DNA from: Bdellovibrionales bacterium
Lineage (GTDB): Bacteria; Bdellovibrionota_G; JALEGL01; JAGRAY01
Direction: 5' to 3'
Assembly: GCA_020434375.1 (NCBI GenBank)
Contig: JAGRAY010000110.1
Coordinates: 1 to 5,919 of the forward strand
Length of the DNA stretch: 5,919 bases
Position 1 is the stretch's first letter, and each line of letters begins with the position of its first letter. The position numbers were made by a program, and so were the translations under genes. Positions 1-5,097 of the stretch are shown piece after piece. The notes beneath the pieces were generated by a model. That model saw only the letters and a program-made list of their open reading frames with translations. It was not told the DNA's origin and ran no database searches.

Positions 1-10
1 AAACTTTTTT

Positions 11-36
11 TAAATCGTGAGACTAAATCGTGAGAC
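11..36. repeat. 13-bp perfect tandem duplication
   Basis: The 13-mer taaatcgtgagac occurs twice head to tail (11-23 and 24-36). The second copy runs into the outer 3 bp of the left arm of the 21-bp inverted repeat at 34-54. No third copy is seen before the window edge. A local duplication beside an inverted-repeat boundary could mark an insertion or excision scar, or a recombination site. The function is unknown, but the identity is read directly from the sequence. Confidence 0.8.
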
Positions 37-203
37 ACCCGACGCAATCGGATTAGCTTGTTTTCTTTAGTTTGGGGTCGGATTTTTGTGGAGTAAGAGA
101 ATAATCCCGTAAGCTCTTGAAGATTCCTCAGACGCTTCTTGGATCTTAAAGGTCGCCGTGTGTATTACCCTTTTTGCGGCAAAATCCGATTGCGTCGGGT
201 GTC
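34..203. repeat. 170-bp segment bounded by a perfect 21-bp inverted repeat (MITE-like)
   Basis: Bases 34-54 and 183-203 are perfect reverse complements over 21 bp; the core is cccgacgcaatcgg on the left and ccgattgcgtcggg on the right. Pairing stops at both ends (a33/c204 outside, a55/a182 inside). The right arm also has a 9-bp partial partner inside the element: tcggatttt at 79-87 against aaaatccga at 181-189. The 128-nt spacer is too long for an intrinsic terminator. Short length, perfect terminal inverted repeats and no transposase fit a miniature inverted-repeat element or a recombination substrate. No target-site duplication is visible at the edges, so the mobile-element reading is inference. 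The right arm ends 19 bp beyond the stop of the RHH gene. Confidence 0.6.
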
Positions 204-210
204 CCCCCAT
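67..210 (-). CDS. possible 47-aa ORF within the inverted-repeat element, unknown function
   Basis: An ATG at 210-208 opens a 47-codon minus-strand frame ending in TAA at 69-67. The N-terminus (MGGHPTQSDFAAKRV) is encoded by the right inverted-repeat arm. The start lies 11 bp past the RHH gene stop on the same strand. An AGGTG tract 5 nt before the ATG is one of the better Shine-Dalgarno matches in this window. The product has no recognisable domain, a basic N-terminal half and a short hydrophobic run (GIILLL, about residues 35-40). It could be a third gene of the toxin-antitoxin operon, a repeat-borne ORF of no function, or chance. Confidence is low because it is short and unmatched. Confidence 0.25.
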   Translation of the reverse strand: MGGHPTQSDFAAKRVIHTATFKIQEASEESSRAYGIILLLHKNPTPN

Positions 211-221
211 ACATACACCTA

Positions 222-470
222 CTACGCTTTTACCCAATCTTGAATGAGGCGCTGAATTTGAGTCTGGTAAGGAATTCCAGCGGCCTTAGCTTTTATTTTT
301 GCAGTTGCGAGTAAGGACTCAGAAATTCTGAGACTGATCAATGTTTTCTTTGTAGACGAAAATCCATGAAGGGTACGAAAGTCCTCAAGAAACTGTAGGA
401 TTTCCTCAGCCTTCATGGTTGAGCATTGTTTTAAATAGTCAGTGCTGAAGAGTTGTAGCGCTCGTTTCAT
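222..470 (-). CDS. ribbon-helix-helix (CopG/BrnA-type) antitoxin-like protein
   Basis: This 82-aa protein has a C-terminal ribbon-helix-helix module at about residues 42-82. The strand TLISLRISESLL is followed by a basic helix and the signature GIPYQTQIQRLIQDWV, close to the CopG/BrnA-type antitoxin consensus (RI...L...K..A...GIPYQ.LI...L..). Proteins of this family dimerise, bind operator DNA through the strand and neutralise a toxin partner. The N-terminal half (FSTDYLKQCSTMKAEEILQF) looks like a short helical domain, perhaps for contacting the partner. The ATG overlaps the TGA of the upstream nucleotidyltransferase gene (467-470), so translation is probably coupled; only a weak AGAGA tract precedes it. 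Toxin-first, antitoxin-second order recalls BrnT-BrnA and HicA-HicB modules, but the partner here is not a BrnT-like protein. Family assignment is firm; the antitoxin role is inferred from fold and context. Confidence 0.8.
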   Translation of the reverse strand: MKRALQLFSTDYLKQCSTMKAEEILQFLEDFRTLHGFSSTKKTLISLRISESLLATAKIKAKAAGIPYQTQIQRLIQDWVKA

Positions 471-928
471 TGTAGTTCTCTAAGTGCTTTTACATCTTCG
501 AGGTCTTGGAGCCTTCCTGCCTCTTGTTTCATTTTTATGAGTTCCTTTTTTGCTAAGATAGGAATTTTTTTACCCTTCACATTTACGATTTTTACTGGAA
601 GTCTCTTGCCCTTATGGGTAATTATAACGTCTACGATGCGGGTTGGATCCTTTGAATCGTAAAATGACCATGCCCGAAGATTTCTCTCCTTGATGTATTC
701 TTCGCGAAACTGAAAAATATCGTTAGCAGAAACGGGAAGTTTGGAAGTAAGGCCTAGCGATAGTAGGGCACATTCGCAGGATTCATAGTTTCGCTTTGTA
801 AAGGATAGAACTATGTCCACGTCCACCGTACCCCGAACTGCGCCGTGAAGGGCAACCGCATAACCTCCTACAATTGCAAAGGAAACGTCTTCTTTCGTGA
901 GCGCTTCCACAACCTCTAGAACAAACAT
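467..928 (-). CDS. nucleotidyltransferase-fold protein, putative toxin (AbiEii/MNT-like)
   Basis: From the ATG at 928 the product is 153 aa. The motif IVGGYAVALHGAVRGTVDVDI (about residues 19-39) is the DNA polymerase beta-type nucleotidyltransferase signature, with the GG loop at 21-22, acidic residues D36 and D38 and a likely third acid at D100 (RIVDVII). The C-terminal motif LIKMKQEAGRLQDLEDVKAL is typical of small stand-alone members related to AbiEii/DUF6036-type proteins. Such enzymes transfer nucleotides to RNA or protein, and several act as toxins. A TTG at 946 in the same frame would add six residues (MYILVY), but it lies inside the promoter/operator repeat, so ATG 928 is preferred. 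All the acidic residues expected for catalysis are present. The gene overlaps the RHH gene by ATGA, indicating one operon. The fold is confident; toxicity is inferred. A housekeeping or antibiotic-modifying role is not excluded. Confidence 0.75.
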   Translation of the reverse strand: MFVLEVVEALTKEDVSFAIVGGYAVALHGAVRGTVDVDIVLSFTKRNYESCECALLSLGLTSKLPVSANDIFQFREEYIKERNLRAWSFYDSKDPTRIVDVIITHKGKRLPVKIVNVKGKKIPILAKKELIKMKQEAGRLQDLEDVKALRELQ

Positions 929-946
929 ATATACAAGTATATACAA
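928..946 (-). promoter_or_regulatory. candidate RHH operator: palindrome plus 10-bp direct repeats
   Basis: On the plus strand tatatacaa occurs at 928-936 and again at 938-946, a direct repeat with a 10-bp period. The inner part is also a perfect palindrome, tatatac-aa-gtatata (928-943). It abuts the nucleotidyltransferase start codon and covers the proposed -10 box. RHH repressors bind such helically phased or palindromic short sites, so this is a natural autoregulatory operator for the RHH protein encoded in the same operon. The repeats are seen directly; binding is inference. Confidence 0.5.
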
Positions 947-963
947 TTATTTCCACACTGCAA
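936..963 (-). promoter_or_regulatory. putative sigma70-type promoter of the nucleotidyltransferase-RHH operon
   Basis: Reading the minus strand, a -35-like TTGCAG (963-958, 4 of 6 consensus bases) is followed by a 16-bp spacer and a -10-like TATACT (941-936, 5 of 6). Transcription would start near 929, essentially at the ATG at 928. The mRNA would then be leaderless or nearly so, which fits the absence of a Shine-Dalgarno sequence. The -10 box lies inside the repeat proposed as operator, so repressor binding would block polymerase. Confidence 0.4.
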
Positions 964-1051
964 ATCCGGGGACATGCCTAATAAACTTTGAATTCGGATA
1001 AATGGCCTCAGAACTACCACGACTTCACCCCCAAGGCCCCAACAAACTCAA

Positions 1052-1078
1052 CCTCTCAAAGGCGAAGCCGTTGAGAGG
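1052..1078. repeat. stable 27-nt hairpin, REP-like
   Basis: Bases cctctcaa (1052-1059) and ttgagagg (1071-1078) pair perfectly. Inside, ggc (1061-1063) pairs with gcc (1067-1069) around a gaa loop, with a single a/g mismatch at 1060/1070. No T-run follows on either strand, so it is not an intrinsic terminator. The compact GC-rich form in an AT-rich gap resembles a REP-type extragenic repeat. Genome copy number cannot be judged from this window, which contains only one copy. Confidence 0.5.
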
Positions 1079-1104
1079 GCGACGCGAGCCCATGTAATAA
1101 CCGC

Positions 1105-1233
1105 TTATTTAACTAAAGTGCGACCGTCAATAACAACGGCATTTAAAAACAGTGTTTTAATTTGTTTGATGTTTTCGCCCTTTGGAGGGGGTGTTTTTGC
1201 CAGTTGATCTAATACGTTTGGTTTTGGTTGAAC
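1105..1233 (-). pseudogene. possible remnant of a gene 3' end
   Basis: The minus strand is open for 42 codons from 1233 to a TAA at 1107-1105, with two stop codons immediately upstream and no ATG start. The C-terminal part reads ENIKQIKTLFLNAVVIDGRTLVK, which has the style of a genuine protein end. It is reminiscent of amidohydrolase-family C-termini of the I..I..V...G..V..G.L type. It may be what is left of a gene truncated when neighbouring DNA arrived or was lost. The resemblance is by eye only, and a chance open stretch is possible. Confidence 0.25.
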
Positions 1234-1288
1234 TTATTAATCTAAGGTAGATCCGCAAACCAATCCAATGTAAGGTTACCAAAAGCTA

Positions 1289-2320
1289 ATGGGAAAAAAA
1301 CGACAAGGTTATTTTTGGAGAGATTGGGATTTTGAACGTATCTTAGATCTAAGAATTTGTGACCTAAATTTGAAGCTGGGCCGTTGTCCTATTAATCAAG
1401 TGTTTCAGAGTGTATGCAAAGAGCTACGGGACAAAGAGATTGTGTTTGTTCCTCATGTCTGGCTTTCCGATGAATTTTTTTGCCCAGATGGCATTCCCGG
1501 TATAGCCATTCCTTTTTATCTTGCGCATCCAAAACTAATTCAATTGGAAAAAAAAATGATGCTCGAAGCTGAAGGGTCTAATAGGCGAGAGGCTACGAGA
1601 ATACTACGCCATGAGATGGGTCATTCCATTGAACACGCGTATTTTTTGAATAGAAAAAAACAACGCATTGTAACTTTTGGAAAAACAACTCTCAAGTATC
1701 CAGAGAGTTATGTTCCAAAGCCATTTTCCAAGTCATATGTATTGAATCTGGAGAACTGGTATGCGCAGAGCCACCCGGATGAAGATTTCGCAGAAACATT
1801 CGCAGTATGGCTTAATCCTCATTCTCACTGGAAATCACGCTACGCCAAATGGCCCGCCATCAAAAAGCTCAATTGTATAAACGTTTTGATGAAAGAAATT
1901 CAAGGCAGAAGACCCTTGAATCGATCTAAGACGAAAGTTGATCCTGTTGAACGCATTAAGAAAACCCTTCGTGAATATTATGAAGAGAAGCGAGAGCGAT
2001 ATGGTTTAGATATGCCGGCTACTTTTTATGATCGTGATCTTCGGCGAGTATTTTCAGATAGTGATGAACATCGAAAAATGAAATTTGCACATCGTTTTAT
2101 AAGAAAACATCGACGGGATATTCGAAAAAGTGTCAGTTTTTGGACTGGTCAATATCAGTACGCTGTAGATCAAGTTATCGAAGAGCTTGAAACCCGTTGT
2201 CGAGAGCTTGAATTAAAATTGATGTTCGATGAGTCAAAAACATTGAGCGACCTCATGATGATGGTGGCTGTTCATGCTATGAATCATCGCTATGAAGGGG
2301 GATATCAAATCGTACTATGA
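1289..2320 (+). CDS. putative zinc-binding metallopeptidase
   Basis: This 343-aa protein has the zinc-protease motif HEMGH at residues 108-112 within RILRHEMGHSIEHAY. A downstream helix, WYAQSHPDEDFAETFAVWL (about 157-175), supplies E165, D166 and E169 as candidates for a third metal ligand. This pairing matches the family annotated as putative zinc-binding metallopeptidases (Peptidase_Mx-like). There, the two histidines and a downstream acid hold zinc and the HExxH glutamate activates water. FGKTTLKYP (130-138) also resembles that family. The C-terminal 130 residues are highly basic (FIRKHRRDIRKS) and helical in character. No signal peptide or membrane segment is seen, so the protein is probably cytoplasmic. 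Its stop overlaps the ATP-grasp gene start (ATGA), so the two are co-translated. The substrate is unknown. The run of nine A at 1548-1556 is a possible slippage site but the frame is intact. Confidence 0.75.
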   Translation: MGKKRQGYFWRDWDFERILDLRICDLNLKLGRCPINQVFQSVCKELRDKEIVFVPHVWLSDEFFCPDGIPGIAIPFYLAHPKLIQLEKKMMLEAEGSNRREATRILRHEMGHSIEHAYFLNRKKQRIVTFGKTTLKYPESYVPKPFSKSYVLNLENWYAQSHPDEDFAETFAVWLNPHSHWKSRYAKWPAIKKLNCINVLMKEIQGRRPLNRSKTKVDPVERIKKTLREYYEEKRERYGLDMPATFYDRDLRRVFSDSDEHRKMKFAHRFIRKHRRDIRKSVSFWTGQYQYAVDQVIEELETRCRELELKLMFDESKTLSDLMMMVAVHAMNHRYEGGYQIVL

Positions 2321-3333
2321 GAAAACTTCGCATTTTAGTTCTAATGCACAAAGATTTTATTCCACCAGATCAAGCCACGCAACGTGAGCGAGAGGTGGCG
2401 CCTTGGAAAACAGAGTTTGATGTTGTATACACCCTGAAGCAAAGTGGGCATGAGGTCTTGCCTCTAGGTGTGATCAGTAATCTTGAACAAATTATTGATG
2501 CTTTGGCGAACTTCAAACCTCACGTTGTATTCAACCTTCTTGAGGAATTCGACGGTGAATCAGTTTTTGATCAAAACATTGTGAGTTATCTTGAGCTCAA
2601 GCGAGTTGCTTATACAGGAAACGGTCCTCATGGGCTCATGCTCGGCAGAGATAAAGCTTTGAGTAAAAAGATTTTGCAGTATCACCGCATTGCTGTTCCA
2701 AAATTTCAAGTAGTTCCTCTTAGGCGGCAAGTCAAAAGGCGATCATCTTTGAATTTTCCACTTTTTGTAAAATCGGTATCTGAGGAAGCATCCCTTGGCA
2801 TATCTCAAGCATCTTTGGTTACGAACGATCAAAAATTGAAAGAAAGAGTCGAGTTTGTTCATGATCATATTGGAACAGATGCAATCATAGAACAATATAT
2901 CGATGGCAGAGAAATCTATGTTGGTGTTTTAGGAAATAGTCGTCTTGAAGTATTGCCTCCCTGCGAACTTATTTTTGGAAAATCTGCTCAAGATATGCCC
3001 AAGATTGCGACCTCAAAAATTAAGCATAGTGCGGCGTATCGTGAAAAGCACGACATTGACACCACCTCCATCGAACTTGAAGAACCACTCAAAACGACAG
3101 TTAACAAAATGTGTAAACGGGCTTTTAAACATCTTTATCTACAGGGTTATGCGCGATTTGATTTGCGTATTGATCATCATGGTACGCCTTTTATTTTGGA
3201 GGCAAATCCAAACCCGGATATTGCAGAAATCGAAGATTTTGCAATATCGGCCTATTACGCAGATATTGAGTATCCAGAGCTTCTTGAGCGAATTATTCGC
3301 CTAGGAATAAGTCGCCAAAAGAAAAAAGCCTAA
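2317..3333 (+). CDS. ATP-grasp ligase, D-Ala-D-Ala ligase-like
   Basis: This 338-aa protein has the full ATP-grasp architecture. An N-terminal preATP-grasp region (KLRILVLM through VFNLLEEFDGES, about 1-82) is followed by TGNGPHGLMLGRDKALSKK (100-118) and the ATP-binding lysine in PLFVKS (K152). EQYIDGREIYVGVLG (192-206) and the metal-binding end GYARFDLRID...FILEANPNPDI (277-302; D282, E295 and N297 as likely Mg ligands) complete the fold. SKIKHSAAYREKH (233-245) corresponds to the Ddl omega-loop region. The enzyme should activate a carboxylate as acyl phosphate and join it to an amine. The glycine/serine-rich N-terminal substrate motif of true Ddl is absent, and NPNPDI replaces the usual N-T-x-P-G, so this is a ligase of unknown substrate rather than the cell-wall enzyme. 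A ggggg tract lies about 15 nt upstream; coupling through the ATGA overlap is more likely. Its stop overlaps the stop of the convergent radical SAM gene. Confidence 0.8.
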   Translation: MRKLRILVLMHKDFIPPDQATQREREVAPWKTEFDVVYTLKQSGHEVLPLGVISNLEQIIDALANFKPHVVFNLLEEFDGESVFDQNIVSYLELKRVAYTGNGPHGLMLGRDKALSKKILQYHRIAVPKFQVVPLRRQVKRRSSLNFPLFVKSVSEEASLGISQASLVTNDQKLKERVEFVHDHIGTDAIIEQYIDGREIYVGVLGNSRLEVLPPCELIFGKSAQDMPKIATSKIKHSAAYREKHDIDTTSIELEEPLKTTVNKMCKRAFKHLYLQGYARFDLRIDHHGTPFILEANPNPDIAEIEDFAISAYYADIEYPELLERIIRLGISRQKKKA

Positions 3334-4280
3334 GCAATGGCTCCTTTGCACGAGCTTCCTTGACCTGCTGTGCAGCCGTAGCAGTGATCAGCAAAAGCAA
3401 TAGGTGCTCTTGATAAAATGTCAAAACTATCAATATCCCAAATTGACGTTTGTCTTGAGAGGGCTGGTATTTCTAGCATTTGATTAAAGTCGCAGTCATA
3501 AAGATAGCCTTGCCAGCTCACAGAAATTAACGATTTGCACATGATTTCGGCAGCGGCCTTTGGGTTAAAATTTTGTTTAAGGAGCGCCATGTAATTCGCG
3601 AGTTGATTGGTATTTTTCAGGTCTCGTAAAAACCGATGAATGGGCATATTGGTAAGCGTAAGAAGCTTATTAAATTTAATATCAAATTTTCTAAGTTCAC
3701 TTTTATAAATATGTTCCAATTGTTCTTGGTCGGGTGGTAACGAGGGCCCCAAAGGGTTATAAACTAAATGAATATACAAACCCGAATTCTCGTGTCCGTA
3801 TCCAAGGCGATTGAGTTGTTTAATAGCTTCGATACTTTTTTTAAACGCGTGACGTCCTCTTTGTCTATCCACATTGTCTTCCATGTAACACGGAAGTGAA
3901 GCAATGATTTGGACGTGATGATTCTTTAGAAACATAGATGTATCTTCTTGTCCCGGCTCAAAAAGAACTGTCAGATTGCAACGGTCTATGACATTTTTGT
4001 GAAGTGCACGTGTTCTAGTAACCAGATCTCTAAATGCCGGATTCAGCTCGGGTGCACCCCCAGTGATGTCGACGGTTTCTATAGAGTCAGATTTTCCAAG
4101 AAGCTCAAGAATTCGATCCACAGTTTTGTGGGTCATTACTTCTGTGCGTTGTGGACCCGCATTGACATGGCAGTGATGACAAGTCTGATTACATCGTTTT
4201 CCCATATTTATTTGCAAGGTGGGAATATGCGCCCTGAATTCAGGGATCCCACAATCTATTAGTTGATCTGCAAAAGTCAT
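3330..4280 (-). CDS. arsS: ArsS-family radical SAM/Cys-rich protein
   Basis: This 316-aa protein carries the radical SAM cluster motif CNQTCHHC (C30, C34, C37), which binds a 4Fe-4S cluster. The SAM-binding loop follows at DITGGAPELNP (71-81). ASLPCYMEDNVDRQRG (127-142), SWQGYLYDCDFNQML (255-269) and the C-terminal HCYGCTAGQGSSCKG (299-313) are hallmarks of the ArsS family (radical SAM plus DUF3641). Known ArsS transfers the 5'-deoxyadenosyl group from SAM to dimethylarsenic in arsenosugar biosynthesis; close relatives may act on other substrates. Some family members are selenoproteins; here all C-terminal positions are ordinary Cys codons and no in-frame TGA occurs. Cysteines C131, C248, C263, C300, C303 and C311 could hold auxiliary metal or take part in catalysis. 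The gene lies 26 bp downstream of the 2OG oxygenase gene on the same strand. No arsM or ars resistance gene is visible, so the family is firm and the arsenic substrate less so. Confidence 0.85.
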   Translation of the reverse strand: MTFADQLIDCGIPEFRAHIPTLQINMGKRCNQTCHHCHVNAGPQRTEVMTHKTVDRILELLGKSDSIETVDITGGAPELNPAFRDLVTRTRALHKNVIDRCNLTVLFEPGQEDTSMFLKNHHVQIIASLPCYMEDNVDRQRGRHAFKKSIEAIKQLNRLGYGHENSGLYIHLVYNPLGPSLPPDQEQLEHIYKSELRKFDIKFNKLLTLTNMPIHRFLRDLKNTNQLANYMALLKQNFNPKAAAEIMCKSLISVSWQGYLYDCDFNQMLEIPALSRQTSIWDIDSFDILSRAPIAFADHCYGCTAGQGSSCKGAIA

Positions 4281-4306
4281 ATTGTGCGTCGGATTCGAGG
4301 CTGTAT

Positions 4307-4993
4307 TTACGAATGGGTCATTGTTTTAAAAAAGATAGGTTTGACACGTAGAAGTTTTGAATCTTTAGCACTCATCGAATCTATAGCTTTTGGAAGAGGG
4401 GCAATAAATGCTGGCAATGCTTTAGTTAAGGGAAAAAGATTTATGGGTTTTCGATGCCACCAATTTATCAAAAAAGTTATTCGATTGGAACCATTTTTGC
4501 TTTGGAATTCAGCTGGATAGACCCCATGTCTAAGGTTGCCTGCAAAGATCGCAAATTGATTTTTTTTTGGGTAAATCAAGGTTCCTTTCTTTGCTTGCTC
4601 GGGTATCAGTCCTTTTTTAGGATCAACACGTTGGTCTAAAATAACAGTCGGGCCACCAGAATCGCTAACATAGACAATGCTTCCAAATTTTGGATGAATC
4701 CACTTACTTGTATTTAGATAGGCATATTCATCTCGATCAAAATGGAAATTTTTTTTCCAATCAGATGCATATGAATGAACCCACCATTCAGCGCCAATGC
4801 ATTCAGAACCTGGTCTCGCAATCTTACGTAAGTATCTAATTAGCTGTTCAAATAGATTCGTCGGAGATCCTTTAAATGAATACCAAAAAGCACCGTCAAT
4901 CCTATCTGTTTGTTTTGAATACTTACGTAGGCATTTGTTTAAGTGAGAGAACCACTGGCTGGGAAAGACGTTTTCGTATAGACGAACTTTCAT
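4307..4993 (-). CDS. 2-oxoglutarate/Fe(II)-dependent oxygenase-like protein
   Basis: This 228-aa protein resembles the prolyl-4-hydroxylase-type oxygenase fold. The iron facial triad can be read as H84 and D86 in NFHFDRDE and H156 in LRHGVYP. R171 in NRITFLINWW stands where the 2-oxoglutarate-binding arginine is expected, 15 residues after the distal histidine. The stretch FGSIVYVSDSGGPTVIL (103-119) matches the core strands, and GAEWWVHSYA precedes the HxD. It should hydroxylate or oxidise a substrate with O2 and 2OG in the cytoplasm; no signal peptide is seen. The C-terminal 50 residues have no recognisable motif. The start is chosen because MKVRLYENVFPSQW fits family N-termini, although no Shine-Dalgarno precedes it. 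The radical SAM gene follows after 26 bp, so the two probably form an operon and may act on one substrate. A nine-A run (4560-4568) lies just upstream of the HGV codons. Confidence 0.7.
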   Translation of the reverse strand: MKVRLYENVFPSQWFSHLNKCLRKYSKQTDRIDGAFWYSFKGSPTNLFEQLIRYLRKIARPGSECIGAEWWVHSYASDWKKNFHFDRDEYAYLNTSKWIHPKFGSIVYVSDSGGPTVILDQRVDPKKGLIPEQAKKGTLIYPKKNQFAIFAGNLRHGVYPAEFQSKNGSNRITFLINWWHRKPINLFPLTKALPAFIAPLPKAIDSMSAKDSKLLRVKPIFFKTMTHS

Positions 4994-4999
4994 GAGGTA

Positions 5000-5030
5000 A
5001 TTTTAGCATGATCTTATGAGTCGCGGTCAA
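5000..5030 (-). promoter_or_regulatory. candidate promoter of the oxygenase-arsS operon
   Basis: On the minus strand TTGACC (5030-5025) is followed by a 19-bp spacer and TAAAAT (5005-5000), both 5 of 6 matches to sigma70 boxes. The spacer is longer than ideal. Transcription would begin at about the A of the ATG at 4993, implying a leaderless message, in agreement with the lack of a Shine-Dalgarno sequence. The 104-bp divergent gap to the JmjC gene (4994-5097) must also hold that gene's promoter, for which no clear boxes were found. Confidence 0.35.
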
Positions 5031-5097
5031 AATAATGTACAGATGAATTTCGTGTGGCAAAAAAGGTTAGAATTGGTAACATAAGAATATACATAAA

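Larger units (their letters stand above)
947..1288. other. 342-bp gene-poor gap
   Basis: No convincing gene lies between the toxin-antitoxin-like pair and the metallopeptidase gene. The gap holds the -35 box of the minus-strand operon, a stable 27-nt hairpin (1052-1078), and a stop-free minus-strand stretch resembling a gene tail (1105-1233). It must also hold the promoter of the metallopeptidase/ATP-grasp operon, but no -35/-10 pair with good spacing could be picked out. The only purine-rich candidate Shine-Dalgarno for the 1289 start is aagg at 1272-1275, rather far upstream. Confidence 0.6.

Noticed and set aside
34..203. Integron attC site or intrinsic terminator reading of the inverted repeat
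   Set aside because: No GTTRRRY/RYYYAAC-type core sites are seen at the ends, and the 128-nt spacer without a U-tract does not fit a terminator.
929..946. Upstream TTG start that would lengthen the nucleotidyltransferase by six residues
   Set aside because: These codons lie in the palindromic/direct repeat and -10 box, encode MYILVY unlike family N-termini, and an ATG is available at 928.
1052..1078. Hairpin as a Rho-independent terminator
   Set aside because: No T-run follows the stem on either strand, and no gene ends close to it.
1197..1257. Promoter for the metallopeptidase operon (TTGCCA or TTGGTT with AT-rich downstream hexamers)
   Set aside because: No -10 box with a reasonable match falls at 16-18 bp spacing from any -35-like hexamer, so no call was made.
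2945..3304. 119-codon plus-strand open frame inside the ATP-grasp gene
   Set aside because: It overlaps in another frame a gene with all ATP-grasp motifs; its translation shows no domain and is rich in residues typical of out-of-frame reading.
3948..4520. Plus-strand open frames opposite the radical SAM and oxygenase genes
   Set aside because: They are antisense to genes with clear catalytic motifs (CxxxCxxC; HxD...H...R) and show no family resemblance.
4994..5097. Small precursor-peptide gene in the divergent gap
   Set aside because: Neither strand contains a start-to-stop frame with a ribosome site and peptide-like features in these 104 bp.
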